Shown here one piece after another: positions 22,459 through 33,211 of a DNA stretch of 64,000 bases (position 1 is its first letter; each line of letters opens with the position of its first letter). The position numbers were made by a program, and so were the translations under genes. This DNA comes from Rhynchosporium graminicola (taxonomy: Eukaryota > Ascomycota > Leotiomycetes > Helotiales > Ploettnerulaceae): assembly GCA_900074885.1 (NCBI GenBank), contig FJUW01000018.1, forward strand, positions 193,748 to 257,747. The letters run 5' to 3'. Below the pieces are notes generated by a model. That model searched no databases, was not told the DNA's origin, and saw only the letters and a list, made by a program, of their open reading frames with translations.

Positions 22459-23421
22459 AATAACCCTTCCAAAATATGACCGATATGAAAATCGTTGATA
22501 TCAGACTCACACTGAGATCTCATTATATGCTATCTGCTAGCGATCAACCCTGATTCTTGAATCATTTGTGTCCATTTGTTCTGGCTGTCTCACGACCCGA
22601 TCTTTTTCGCTCAACACTGAGCCTCGGCGAACCAGCCAACACTCAAAAATTATCAACAAGTTCAAGATAAACAAGCCTTGATCTTGTTTTCACTTGAATT
22701 CGTTCAAGAAAATTCTTAGATAATAGCACTTCTTCATTACTGATCTTGTCCAAAAATCGTCAAGCGAAGCTAAACAACAGCCCATTCCAACCCTTGCCAG
22801 ACCAACACGCGATGCGAAAACCTGCAGACTCAGTGTCTTAAGCATACGCAAATAGGTTGAGATTGGGTATCGGATCTATCGAATAATACGGTCCAATTGA
22901 ACGAATTTGCTGCGGATTCGACAGTTACGAAGCCATATTTCCTGTACCTTCAACCTCCCTCGGGTTTTTACATAGAACACAATTCTATCAAGCGAACAAA
23001 GGGTAGCTCATCACGTAATCCCAAAAACTTCCTTATGCCTGTGCATCGGCAAATTCCTCAGACAAAACCTGCAAAGTCACATGTCTATGTGATGACTTTG
23101 ATATATTGAGACTTGTACAGTCATCCGATTGCTTCGCTGGAGACGAGCCAACCTTTATTGTAGGTGAAGCTTGCTTGCCTCCAGTCATTTCTCTTGCTGG
23201 CACAAAGCACTCACAATCACCTAAGATCTCATCATGTCATGGGTTGGCTGCTGAACGTTCTCAGATTCCACATGTCCTCCAATCTAGGGAGTAAATACAA
23301 ATGCGTCCTCCTTCCAAAGGTCCGCCCGGGCAACGCATCTAGAATCCAGCATTTCCCAACTCCTGTTCAGCCCTTGACTCTCAACACTCATGCTTGATTC
23401 GTAGTAACCATCATCCTAGAT
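22459..23421. other. intergenic region containing repeat copy B
   Basis: Nearly 1 kb between convergent genes. Only short frames are present. Bases about 23133-23199 are the second copy of the dispersed repeat found at 15.6-15.7 kb. The rest shows no gene, RNA or structured repeat. Confidence 0.55.
23133..23199 (+). repeat. dispersed repeat, copy B
   Basis: The segment starts CTTCGCTGGAGACGAGCCAA and ends near CTCTTGCTGG. It matches the minus strand at 15643-15709 over 67 bases with no gaps and about 78 percent identity; most differences are C/T or A/G. Neither flank aligns well, so the conserved core is short. Confidence 0.7.
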
Positions 23422-23868
23422 TTAGAAACCTTGCTTCTCGACCTGGTCGGCAGCTGCCTGGATGGTAGCGGCAGCTTGAGGGTCAACGAAGTCGCATCCG
23501 TTCTTGCCTGCTTGAAAAGCCGCAACCTCGCTGCGGTGGTGTTAGTTATGTGCTGTGCATTGATATGTATGAAGAGGTTGAAGGGGTTTGAGAACGTACC
23601 CAGAGCATATACCGACGCCGCTGAGATCGGCACAGCAATTAGATCCACAGTCTGAGTTATCAATGCACCCCCCGGTGATGAATTGAGCTCCTTCTCCAGT
23701 ACCGACGTTCTTAGCACCAGCGAGGTTGACCTTCAACTGGCAAAGACCAACAGCGGCGACTGTTCAGTTTTTGTCAGTATGAAGCTCTGTCGTCAAACAC
23801 GTCATGATGCAATAAATGCAAGGAAAGAACTAACAAGCCAGGACAAGAGCGTATGGAATGCGAACCAT
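23422..23868 (-). CDS. small secreted cysteine-rich protein, BAS2-like
   Basis: Predicted extracellular protein of 100 residues from exons 23868-23835, 23759-23600 and 23530-23422. The first about 18 residues (MVRIPYALVLAFAAVGLC) form a signal peptide. The mature part has six cysteines in the pattern C-x5-C-x3-CC-x7-C-x14-C, with the family-like stretches NVGTGEGAQFITGGC and GSNCCADLSGVGICSG, and a C-terminal tail rich in Ala/Gln. From memory, this arrangement matches proteins annotated as biotrophy-associated secreted protein 2 in Magnaporthe and relatives, which are expressed during plant colonisation but also occur in non-pathogens. Function is unknown. Intron phases agree throughout. Confidence 0.85.
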
Positions 23869-24725
23869 TTTGACGGAGGATGAGAAGATTGAAGGTTTTT
23901 AGGACGTTGATATTAAGAGTAATGATATAAGTGAAAGTGTAGAATAAAGACGACGCTAGGTCGTTTGGTAGAGACAGAAAGTATGAAAGACGAGTTGGAT
24001 TGTGATGAAAGATGTTTAGTATCGTACGTGCTCCCGACGGTCTGCTATATATACCTGATCTACCTCTTTCTCCTTTACCCCGTTGAGAAACTCGTCCCGA
24101 TTAATTCAGTGGAGTCCTCTGGTTACATCCTCAATTCATCGACCGCATTTCTAAACGCTTAACACTAGAGATCATATGGGCGGCACAATCATTCCGACAT
24201 TCGAATTGTCAGGCCAGGTCTAAATTGTCTTGGCTAAACATTCAGACGACAGGTGCTGGGCCTTGGAGTCGTCATCTCATGTCTCGAGGCTCGCTAAATA
24301 TGAGGTGGCGCTGGAAGTGTTTGATCGACTGTTGACCTGCATTTTGCCGATGTCAAACCTGCGACAACTCTGGGCGCTCGGCACATTTCACTTTACCTGA
24401 TCTGCAGGTTCGGCTCCAGAGTCACGTTCCCGGCAAGTGATCCCGTATGAATTTTTTGCTTGGGAATGGTTTCATGTTATGGTTGATTGACAGGAGCTCT
24501 TTGTTAAATCGTCCGAACGCTCGCCGCCCCGAGAGCCGCGCTCTTGGAGTTCGAAGCTGAATATCATATTTATTTTTGTACGTCGCGCTGCCCTTCGATG
24601 CGACTTTGCGTGTTTTCGACTCCAAAGATCGACGCGAGTTCAACCCAAGTCATCGGATGGGAAGTGAGATCGTCTGCTTCAGATATTCCAAGACTGCGAG
24701 GGCTTTCTCACCCTCGAATCTCCGC
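23869..24725. other. intergenic, nothing recognised
   Basis: This stretch holds the promoter of the small secreted protein and the 3' side of the 126-residue orphan gene. Only short frames are seen, and no repeat or RNA gene was recognised. Confidence 0.5.
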
Positions 24726-25510
24726 TTAAACAACCTGTAAGGAGACTGTATTCTCGTCAAACTCTGCCGGGTCGTCTGTTTACGATGTCAATAAGTCTTC
24801 GTTATCGTCAAGTGTCGGGAGTACTTACATAGCTTCCAATGCTCTTCATCGACTTCTGACATTTGCTTGAGTGCATCCTGTGCAATGTCATCCTTTCCAG
24901 ATACCCTGCTCGCAGAAAAGCTTGTGGCATGATAATTTAGCAGACTCCACTGTCTTTTATGTCCCAAATTTTTGCCTTATTGTGCTTCAGAGCGACTCCG
25001 GGATCAACAGGACAAAGAATTATAACAAAAATTCTTGTCTTTCTAATTACGGTATCGACACCAGTCGCCGTGTTCGTCAACAACTTTCGCATACTTTTTT
25101 TGATACGTCTCTCGCTCTTCTTGCCAGTAGGAAAGCTTCTGAGACGGTATCTTGATATATGGATTCTCCTTGATAACCCATTTGGTAAGAGGTAGCCACG
25201 GCTTGCCAGATTTTTCGATAGTAGCAGCGTGCAATTTCCACACTCGGGATCGCTCTGAAATAGGAAATGAAATTCTTTATGGCCTGCGTGATTGGTGTTG
25301 ATGTGTTATGACCCCATCATGCCACATAACTTCGACTTTAGGTGGCTGCTCTCAAGAATTTTGAAGGGAATAGTTTTATGGCATAGAAATGAGTGCTGGT
25401 CCTAGTAGCCATAGTTGAGAGTCTGTCACGACTTGCATGAGGAGCTTACTTCCTTCCAAGCTAGTGCTCATCGGTCCAACGACACCAGAAATCGGATCAG
25501 CGCCTGCCAT
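24726..25510 (-). CDS. orphan 126-residue protein, four exons
   Basis: A gene model built from splice signals, not from homology. Exons are 25510-25450, 25254-25062, 24905-24829 and 24775-24726, total 381 bases, with consistent phases and GT-AG ends (GTAAGC, GTGTCG and GTAAGT donors). The protein starts MAGADPISGVVGPMST. It has a central tryptophan/tyrosine-rich helical stretch (KPWLPLTKWVIKENP, then KLSYWQEERETYQKKYAK) and an acidic C-terminus (DEEHWKLYDDPAEFDENTV). The centre faintly recalls an HMG-box third helix, but I do not claim the family. The second intron's exact ends are the weakest point: a donor at 25050 is an alternative but breaks the frame. Function unknown. Confidence 0.55.
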
Positions 25511-26389
25511 GACTGAGCACCAGCTGATTTTTGGGATAAAGAAGGAGGTCGGTTTGAGTCTTTATATACCGCAATTGCAACTGGGTGTCTGATGCTACCT
25601 GGAAATATTAAAAGTTTTATGGGAGCTCACTTGAAAGAGTTTCATGCTCGAATATCTCAGCAATTCCAGACACTTAGGCGAGCTCTCGTCCTTCAATTCC
25701 TGTGCCACCTTTGGCAACATCTTGCCAAGGCTTATTCAGTTTGGGTTTCTAAGATCTAGCCATCTTGTCTGATGGTGAACGAATCAGACTCTTTTAGCTA
25801 AACATTCTTTCATATGATTTTTTTCGTCAAAAGGCTGCCTTGAAGTCTTCAGGTCAAATGATGTTACCGATCACATCTCAATATCAGCAAGCTGACTAAA
25901 GTCACCTCGACCATTCCAGAACGAGACAAAAAGGTGCAGCTTCTTTCGTTGCAAGTCACATCCTTGCTTTTCCGGGTGAATCCAGAATTTACACCTTGAT
26001 GCATGTCTGGAACTCAAAACTACATCGCGAGGCACTACGGGCCGGTTTTCTCGGCTAAGTATTTACCCCTCAACTTTGAGCCGATTGGGATCAGATATGA
26101 AACAGCGCTAAAACCATTGAGTTATACATTTGGTGCGTGGTAGTTGACTGCCGTTGACCCCGCCATTCAAGATGCTTCTAAGAAGAGCTAACCTTGTTGT
26201 AAGGGAATCTTTAAGGTGTTCCGACGTGAGCCTAAGAACTTCCAGTGAGCTGATGTAAGTCCGGCGTCAAGGACATCTGCTGAATATGGTCTAGCTTCTG
26301 TATCTCGCACAAAGCTTCAATACACCCCTCTATCTTCGAGCCCTCTATATAGGCAATCGCTCAGGTCACTGTCTCAATTCGAATCCGAA
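25511..26389. other. divergent promoter region
   Basis: About 880 bases between the orphan gene and threonine aldolase. There are no convincing frames. A CTATATAGGC TATA-like sequence lies at 26344-26353, about 40 bases before the aldolase start, and a TTTATATACC TATA-like sequence lies at 25560-25569 upstream of the orphan gene in its direction. Confidence 0.5.
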
Positions 26390-27746
26390 ATGTCCCAGAA
26401 AAACAGTACCAATGGCACAAAGCCGACAGCCTGGTCTGGTCCCGCGCAAGCTGCTTTCGACTTCAGAAGTCAGTCTTCTTCCTGGACCCTCGTTTCTGCT
26501 CTTCGAAAGACTAACTGTCTCAAGGTGACGTAGTGACGTCTCCTACTCAATCCATGCTACAAGCTATTCAAAATACTACCCTTCACGACGATGTCTTCTG
26601 CGAAGACACCACCACAAACTCCCTCGAATCCCACATGGCAGACCTTACCTCTCACGAAAGCGCACTATTCGTCCTATCCGGGACAATGGGTAACCAGCTC
26701 GCTCTCCGCACACATCTGACCCAACCACCACACTCCGTACTCTGCGACTACAGGGCCCATATACTAGAATGGGAAGCCGGTGGTGTAGCTTCACTCTGCG
26801 GCGCACTAGTCAAAGGCGTAGTGCCTAAAAATAGAGTTTATTTAACACTAGAAGACGTGAAGAAGAACGTCGTCATTGGCGATGAAATACATGGATGTCC
26901 AACGCGGGTTATAAGTCTAGAAAACACACTCGGAGGGACAATTATGCCGCTAGAGGAAGTCAAGAGGATATCAGCTTTTGCGAGGGAAAATAATATCAAA
27001 ATGCATTTAGATGGAGCAAGAATATGGGAAGCTGTCGTTGCCGGCGCAGGGTCTTTGCCAGATTATACAAGAGAATTCGATAGTGCTAGTTTATGCTTTT
27101 CGAAAGGCTTAGGTGCTCCGATTGGGAGTATACTTGTTGGGAAGGAGAAGTTCATTAAGCATGCGAGGTGGGTGAGAAAGAGTATTGGTGGGGGCTTGAG
27201 ACAGTCTGGTGTTGTTACTGCTGCGGCGAGGGTCGCCGTTGATGAGACATTTGGGAAGGGTCCTAATGGTGAAGGAGGACTGTTAAAACAGAGCCATGTT
27301 ACAGCGAAGAAGATTGCGAACATATGGACTAAGATGGGTGGGAAGCTGACACAACCTACAGAGACGAATATGGTGGTATGTTTTGGGAAGCCCCTTTTCT
27401 CTCTTTTTAACTCAATATATCATGGTTCTCTTAAGACATGTCTTGTCCCCTTTTCAGAACATCTCTATCCGATATCCGTCCAATCGCTAACCCTAATCGT
27501 GTACAGTGGTTTGATCTAGATGATGTCGGAATTGCGGATGATGAGTTTGTTGAGCTGGGGAAGAAGCATGGATTGAGGTTTTTGGGTCCGAGGTTAGTGG
27601 TGCATTATCAGATTAGTTCAGAGGCTGTTCAGAGGCTTGAAAAGGTGTTGGACGAGGTGCACGAGCGGAAGAAGGCAGGTGGAGTGAGGAAAGAAGGGAA
27701 TGTTGGAGAGAAAGCGTATGGGACACATGAGAAGGCAAATCCATAG
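26390..27746 (+). CDS. GLY1: threonine aldolase, PLP-dependent
   Basis: Cytosolic enzyme cleaving threonine (and allo-threonine) to glycine and acetaldehyde, a glycine source in fungi. Exons 26390-26468, 26525-27375 and 27507-27746 give 389 residues. Family landmarks: FDFRSDVVTSPT across the first splice, GNQLALRTHL, the substrate-binding segment MHLDGARIWEA, and the PLP lysine in FSKGLGAPIGS at about residue 220. The C-terminal domain reads HYQISSEAVQRL, followed by a 40-residue basic tail. The second intron is 131 bases, long for this window. Start choice is supported by the short polar N-terminus MSQKNSTNG and a TATA-like box about 40 bases upstream. Confidence 0.94.
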
Positions 27747-28043
27747 GAAATGAAAGAGCACTGTAGTAGAAGAAAAAAATGCCCGGTTATTACCGTGAAT
27801 ATCAGTAGGCGCCTTGTAGATAGTTTCCAACAAGCGAGAAGTTGTTTACCGTTCCCTCAAGCGTAGAGAGGAGACTACTTTAGCCTAAGTGCCCCTCTTT
27901 CAATCCCGCATTCATTCCGCCCCTGCACTAATCCCCTTCCACACACACCTCATCATATCCATCACATACCACAAGATAATTTCGAGGAGTATGATTCTTT
28001 CATATAACAGAAGAAGAACTTGGTCCTTCAACATACCCCAAAA
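27747..28043. other. intergenic, nothing recognised
   Basis: The 300 bases before the tRNA gene hold presumed aldolase 3' sequence and the tRNA 5' flank. No other feature is seen. Confidence 0.6.
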
Positions 28044-28133
28044 GCGGCTTTAGCTCACTTGGGAGAGCGCCAGACTGAAGTCAACTTCAGCAATGATATC
28101 TGGAGGCACTGTGTTCGATCCACAGAAGCCGCA
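28044..28133 (+). tRNA. tRNA-Phe (GAA) with intron
   Basis: The acceptor stem GCGGCTT pairs with AAGCCGC (28126-28132), followed by discriminator A. The D arm is GCTC/GAGC, the anticodon stem CCAGA pairs with TCTGG, and the T arm is CTGTG-TTCGATC-CACAG. The anticodon GAA is at 28077-28079. A 17-base intron at 28081-28097 sits at the canonical position one base 3' of the anticodon, leaving a 73-base mature tRNA. The intron can pair with the anticodon region (CTGAAG with CTTCAG), as in other eukaryotic pre-tRNAs. Confidence 0.97.
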
Positions 28134-28952
28134 ACACGTCTGCGAATTGGAGAGCACTCCGATTGACTATCGAACCCTTTTTTTGCTTTGGAATTTTTAA
28201 GCTGTAGTTGCTCGATATTCTGAAGAATGTATCGATAGGAGAGGGAGAGAAAGCACTTGTGAAAATCTCGTCTTTCGTTTTGCTTTCGGTTTTGCTTGCT
28301 CATATTGTTTCGGTGGTTTGCTGTGCTTTGATTTTTCTGTGGTTTTCGTCTTTGCGGATGGGACGGGGCGGACGGGGCTGAACTGATTCCGCTGAAGGTA
28401 GGTAGTAGGTAAGCGAGGTTTTTAACTTGCCCTTGCCCCTGCCTTGCCTCTTGCTCTTGGCTTTGCATTGCTTTTGTTTCCCCCTTTAGCCAGGACTAGA
28501 CTCTTATAGAACAATAATACGACTGGTCTCATGTTTAGGTAGTCTTTCAGGCTGATCGAGTCGGACTAGAGAAGACATTTGATGATCAATCAAGAGTTGC
28601 AAAACTATGACAAGTTTAGCAGGTCAAATGTTGGTTGAGTAGGTATGCAGGAATCGTGATAGCAGATTATTTGTTTATGTTAATCACAAGGGTCAATCAG
28701 AAGATACTGGGTAGTATTGTGTACATTGCATAACTCGTATCTGGTATCTAAAATACAGTCTTCATCGTACATTCACCCAGGTATGTGGTTTTCCCTTTCC
28801 TACGAATATTTGTACAATAGAAACACAAGGTGTCGATTTCTGCCGCACACGTCTCCTATTCATGGATCTGTAGGCACCTCTTCAGCTTCCCAAGGCCACA
28901 GACTTTTCACTTTCTGGTAATAAGTCCGCCCTTATGGCACAGCCTGTTCCTC
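28134..28952. other. intergenic, nothing recognised
   Basis: About 820 bases between the tRNA and the dioxygenase stop. A 137-codon minus-strand frame over 28055-28468 runs through the tRNA and has low-complexity composition, so I do not accept it. An AGGTAGGTAGTAGGTAA cluster lies at 28395-28411. Confidence 0.55.
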
Positions 28953-30434
28953 CTATTGAGCGAACCTTCCACCCACTCTCTTTTCCCAGTTTTCCTGGTA
29001 CACATGTTGTCCGTCGTCGAACGCAGGTTGTACACCATTGAATTGCTTATTTAGGGTTCGCCATTTGCTGTTCAACACATCTGTATCCAGATACGTGCCC
29101 TTCAATAATCTCTCTCCGTTCCCAGGCTCAAATGCGTCTCTCCCATGTAGAACCCTTCTGTTGTTGAACATAACACACTCGCCCGCTTTCAGTCGGTAGC
29201 GATGCACCAGATAAGGTGATTCGACATTCCGCGCGAACTGTCGCAATGCCTCTAGCATTCTCGGAACGAGGTATCCCTGATGTGCCTTACTTATCGGCAA
29301 GGGTGCTTGGAAAGGCGGAGAGTAATTGACGGCTTCGATTCTGCTATGTAGGCCACCTGGAGTTTGCAATTTCATGTCCCCAACTTCTAATACAGGACGT
29401 TCCATGTAATAATGCTCGCCTGCGTTCCGATATTGATATGCCAGGTTTGTCCTGGTTAGTGTCATGACATCACGTTCCGATAGACGAGAGGCAGCATAGA
29501 AAGCGTCGCTGAACAACGAGTCCCCACCTTCGCAGGTATTCTTTAAGCAGTGTAGGAGCTGAAATCCAGGAGGGTTGTGCATGTATTGCAGGTCCATATG
29601 GAGTCCAAGAGATTGATGTGTGTAGGCTACGTTTTTGGCCTCGGGAACTGATTTGACATTCCATGTCCTTCCATAGAATGTATCCCGAATTGTACCAATG
29701 CGCTCAGCAATCTGCGCGACAGCCTCTTCAGATTCCGGAACATTGCGCACAAGTAGCAGACCAAGGCGTTTCAACTGCGCTACGGCTCGGAAAAGATATT
29801 TATCGTCCTTCATGTAGTCATCGAAGTTGACGAATTCCAGCTCTTCACTGATGCGAGAATTATCCCAAATTCGAGCCTTGCCTGCTGAAAAGTGGCCTTT
29901 CAATCTGAGTGTCCTGTTGGAACACATCTTGATCAACGAGGCCGAGTAGGTGGATATATGGTCTGGTCCCGAGGCTGGTAGGTCGTTTTTCCATTTAATG
30001 GTAACATCTCCATTTTCCTGGACGTTGACCGATTCGGCTGTAATGTGCGCAGGGATATCAGTTGTTTGGAATAGCTTCTGCGTTGTTGACGAATCGATAC
30101 ACTTAGGGCATGGACACGCATCGCGGAGAAAGACTGGGTGAAAGGCACCTTCGTCGGTACCGATTTTGACATATTCGAGGTTCAAGTCAGGATTACCATC
30201 AGGACTCCTCGCTGCCTGCCAGTCCTCTTGAGAAGTCGCCAATCGTGAATTCGACATCACTGATGCAAGCCCCCGAGACCCGCTCGGCAATGCAGTATGC
30301 CGTTGAGTGAGACGTGTTTGACCATCACGAGCCTGGCTACCTACCAAGATGGAGAAGCTTCTGATTGATTTGCTGGACTGGCTGAAGGAGGGACAGTTGG
30401 ACAGGAGTCTTGTGCCCCGGTAGAGACCTGCCAT
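28953..30434 (-). CDS. gamma-butyrobetaine dioxygenase-like Fe(II)/2-oxoglutarate oxygenase
   Basis: Predicted mitochondrial member of the BBOX/TMLH family, acting in carnitine biosynthesis (gamma-butyrobetaine to carnitine, or trimethyllysine hydroxylation). A single uninterrupted exon gives 493 residues. The N-terminus is basic and Ser/Arg-rich (MAGLYRGTRLLSNCPSFSQS), as for a mitochondrial presequence. A small N-terminal zinc domain has RDACPCPKC. The catalytic double-stranded beta-helix follows, with the iron ligands H279 and D281 in LGLHMDLQYMH, the distal H430 in RVLHGRDAF and the oxoglutarate-binding arginine nearby. Whether it acts on butyrobetaine or trimethyllysine is not resolved from sequence. 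The absence of introns is unusual for this window. Confidence 0.9.
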   Translation of the reverse strand: MAGLYRGTRLLSNCPSFSQSSKSIRSFSILVGSQARDGQTRLTQRHTALPSGSRGLASVMSNSRLATSQEDWQAARSPDGNPDLNLEYVKIGTDEGAFHPVFLRDACPCPKCIDSSTTQKLFQTTDIPAHITAESVNVQENGDVTIKWKNDLPASGPDHISTYSASLIKMCSNRTLRLKGHFSAGKARIWDNSRISEELEFVNFDDYMKDDKYLFRAVAQLKRLGLLLVRNVPESEEAVAQIAERIGTIRDTFYGRTWNVKSVPEAKNVAYTHQSLGLHMDLQYMHNPPGFQLLHCLKNTCEGGDSLFSDAFYAASRLSERDVMTLTRTNLAYQYRNAGEHYYMERPVLEVGDMKLQTPGGLHSRIEAVNYSPPFQAPLPISKAHQGYLVPRMLEALRQFARNVESPYLVHRYRLKAGECVMFNNRRVLHGRDAFEPGNGERLLKGTYLDTDVLNSKWRTLNKQFNGVQPAFDDGQHVYQENWEKRVGGRFAQ

Positions 30435-31271
30435 TGCAGATATAATTTAAGTGATTGACCACTCGATGCCGTTGGGTAACAGGGCGACAAAATTACACTG
30501 ATGGTTGTGGAAGGACAGCGGAGAGACGAATGGCTCGCAGTGTGGTGATGGCGAGTATTATGCTAGTTCATCTAGGAACGTATCGTATCGTATCTTATCG
30601 AGGAATTCTATGGTATAGCGGTGGCAGAAAGGCACTTGAAAGTGACGGTTGAAAAGCTTTGCCGTCTACACAACGCGTGCTTAAAAGGCGTAGGAGAAGC
30701 GACAGCAATGATATTTTAGGTATTAGCTGTATCAGGTTAGGCCGATTAGACCAGCGCGGGTTCCGGGCCTGGACTGGATTTCAGCCTCATCAAAGTCGCC
30801 GAAGTTGAGCCTAGACGGAGGCGATAGAGCATCACCAATGAACCCTTCCACGTGATGCTCCTTTAAAGTGGGACGGTCACCTGCAGCAGCTGCATCTCGT
30901 CTCATCTCAATCCACCGAACGGCAAAAGCTCGCCCGCCATACATATTCGGACGGATGGAAAGTCATACAAACTGGCAGGGCAGGGCAGGCCAGGCCAGGC
31001 CAGGCCAGGCCAGCGAAGTCACCGGGCGTACCTCTTCGCTCTCTCTCTTCTCTATCTCCCTCTCTTTCGTTACTTTACAGATACAATACCTATCTTATCA
31101 TTTCCCAGGTGCTAACGCATCCATCCATTTTCTCCGATCCGACTGGAGCTTCAATTGTCGGCATTTAAATTTCGTCCCAGACCTCCCACTTGACATCTCA
31201 TTGGCCGCCCGCAGTGATTGATTTGCATGTGACAGCAACATTTTCGACAACTACAGCATTTCTCTGCAAGA
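30435..31271. other. divergent promoter with GC-rich tandem repeat
   Basis: About 840 bases between two divergent genes. The array GGCAG/GGCCA lies at 30974-31012, and a TATCG-type short repeat (ATCGTATCGTATC) lies near 30580. No gene is seen. Confidence 0.6.
30974..31012. repeat. GGCAG / GGCCA pentanucleotide array
   Basis: Three copies of GGCAG run directly into about five copies of GCCAG in tandem. It lies about 260 bases upstream of the start of the downstream open frame. It is a simple repeat, probably length-variable between strains. Confidence 0.85.
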
Positions 31272-32534
31272 ATGCAAGCTCCCATCCTGCCTCCACGAAC
31301 AGAGCAGGTTCTCGCGCCCCTCCTGGCCTCTCTTCCAGCAGCTACGATCTCACCCTCGCCGCCCCTAGCATTACTACCCATTCTCTCTCCTATTCTGCGG
31401 CAACGAGTTCAAATCCTGTCTTCAACAGCTTCCGAGCCTTGGCTCCCTCTACTCTGCTACGACGGCGCAAACGCAACGAAGCTCGAGTCTGTCGTCAGGA
31501 ACGAAGCCTTCGAACCGCATCCTGTGTCCGGTGAAGTAGAGCTGGACTGGGACAGCGTACATTCGAGATATAAGCGCATCGACGAAGAAACACTGCAATG
31601 TCTCATCTCAATACCTGATATCGAGCTGGGCGTCAAGTTGATATGGTGCTTGAACGACGAGATGGGCGGGGGAGATGGTTGGAGAGTAGGAGAGGTCAAT
31701 GTCTTGGATAGTGCAAGCAAATATTCTTGGGGAGAGGGCAGCATCCAAGATGCTGAACGGGCATTCGAAGCGGAACGGACACAGAGCCAGAGTCATACGA
31801 ACAATGGCACTCACGTTGGCGCGCACAATCGCATGAATGGCACAAACAGTCTTCTCACTCCTGAAGTGGAAGAAGAGGAGGATGATGATGACTATTGGGC
31901 ACAATACGACAATACGCCGGCGCGAACACCTGCACCACAACATCCCTCAGCTCCACAGCCCATGGCCGATGCGCTAGACAGAGCAGGCAGTATGGAGACA
32001 CGGCAATCCGCCGAAGAAGAGGCGTCGTACTACGCACAGTACGCCTCAGTGCAACCGGCATTAGACAACCACGACCCAGACGAGGCGGAGCAGAATGGCG
32101 CCATTGAGTCTTCGCTGGGAAAGGATGAGATCACGACTGAGTTACAACAGCATCTCTCAAACTCGCACTCGCACTTGGATCTGCGTGATACGTCGGCAGC
32201 GTTGTCCGAGAGCCATTCTGATGATCCAGCATATTATGATCATATGCAAACGTCGCAATCAATATTACACCATAAGAATGATGGGCTGGCGCAACCCAGA
32301 CCAGGAAGCAGTACTGGGAGCAGCGGTAGCGATACCGTAGCCAAGCTTGAGAAGAGCGCTGCTGCTCATGCTGTGAGAGAGCAAAACGAGACGGCTATCA
32401 AACAGCATATTGGGACTAGTGTGAAGAGTCTGTATCGACTGGCTAGGGTGGCTGGCATCGATAGGGCAGAGTTCGAGAGGATTGTCAAGACGGAACTGGA
32501 GTGCTTGGGTTTGATGGATCAGGATGATAACTGA
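31272..32534 (+). CDS. conserved fungal protein of unknown function
   Basis: An uninterrupted 420-residue frame. The first about 135 residues look folded (LASLPAATISPSPPLALLP, WLPLLCYDGANA, ELGVKLIWCLND). The middle is acidic and disordered with a repeated aromatic pattern (DDDYWAQYDN, EEASYYAQYASV, DPAYYDHMQ). A C-terminal helical segment (KQHIGTSVKSLYRLARVAGI, then DRAEFERIVKTELECLG) resembles a small three-helix binding domain. I recognise the layout as a widespread but uncharacterised ascomycete family and do not assign a role. The start gives the conserved-looking N-terminus; an overlapping +1 frame from 31190 has no domain character. Confidence 0.75.
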   Translation: MQAPILPPRTEQVLAPLLASLPAATISPSPPLALLPILSPILRQRVQILSSTASEPWLPLLCYDGANATKLESVVRNEAFEPHPVSGEVELDWDSVHSRYKRIDEETLQCLISIPDIELGVKLIWCLNDEMGGGDGWRVGEVNVLDSASKYSWGEGSIQDAERAFEAERTQSQSHTNNGTHVGAHNRMNGTNSLLTPEVEEEEDDDDYWAQYDNTPARTPAPQHPSAPQPMADALDRAGSMETRQSAEEEASYYAQYASVQPALDNHDPDEAEQNGAIESSLGKDEITTELQQHLSNSHSHLDLRDTSAALSESHSDDPAYYDHMQTSQSILHHKNDGLAQPRPGSSTGSSGSDTVAKLEKSAAAHAVREQNETAIKQHIGTSVKSLYRLARVAGIDRAEFERIVKTELECLGLMDQDDN

Positions 32535-33211
32535 ATTTATCTCTGTTCTTGAATTGGAGCAAAGCTATATGCAGTGCTCAGGGGAGCTCTGAGTTGTCTG
32601 AAAACCCGAGTCAAGGGATGAGGTTACCAACAGCCACGGTCTATGTGTGGACATTTGCAAACCTAGGTATCATTCAGAACATTCTGCTAGCCGGTTCCTG
32701 GTGGGGTCTACGCATAAGTAGTAGTGAAGCTACGCTTCCAAAACTCGGACCTGTATCTAACAGAAGATACCAAGAATATATACAAACTCCAAACCTTTTT
32801 CTTCTCTTCATCCTGTTCGAGCCTGATGAATCTTTCCACACAAAATTTTTGCGTCAACCTTGAGGAGTTTGGCATGATTTCTGAGCATCGTAAGGTATTG
32901 TACTTGGCAAGATTTTGCTCGTAGATCACTACAGCGAGCTACGCCTGGATTTGAGTAGAAAGCTGCTCTCCTAGAATCACTGGAATAGTTTACAGTGCCG
33001 ACGCTCGTTTCGAATACCACATCATCCTACATGGCATATCAATCCTACGTGTTTCCAGAGATAATCCGGTACGGGTACATTCGCTCGCTATTTCAGTTGG
33101 CGGCCCCGCCCGAGCCACCCCCATCTTCGGGCGCATTCTCAGAAGCAGACATCTGATCTGTTAGCCGTAGTTGTAGAAACCTTCCATCTACATTATAATT
33201 GAATTCTTAAA
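32535..33211. other. intergenic, nothing recognised
   Basis: The region before the decayed enolase-superfamily gene contains short AT-rich frames only. No repeat, RNA or motif was recognised apart from presumed 3' sequence. Confidence 0.55.

Noticed and set aside
28055..28468. 137-codon minus-strand frame across the tRNA-Phe
   Set aside because: It reads through a functional tRNA gene on the other strand and has Gln/Lys/Arg low-complexity composition.
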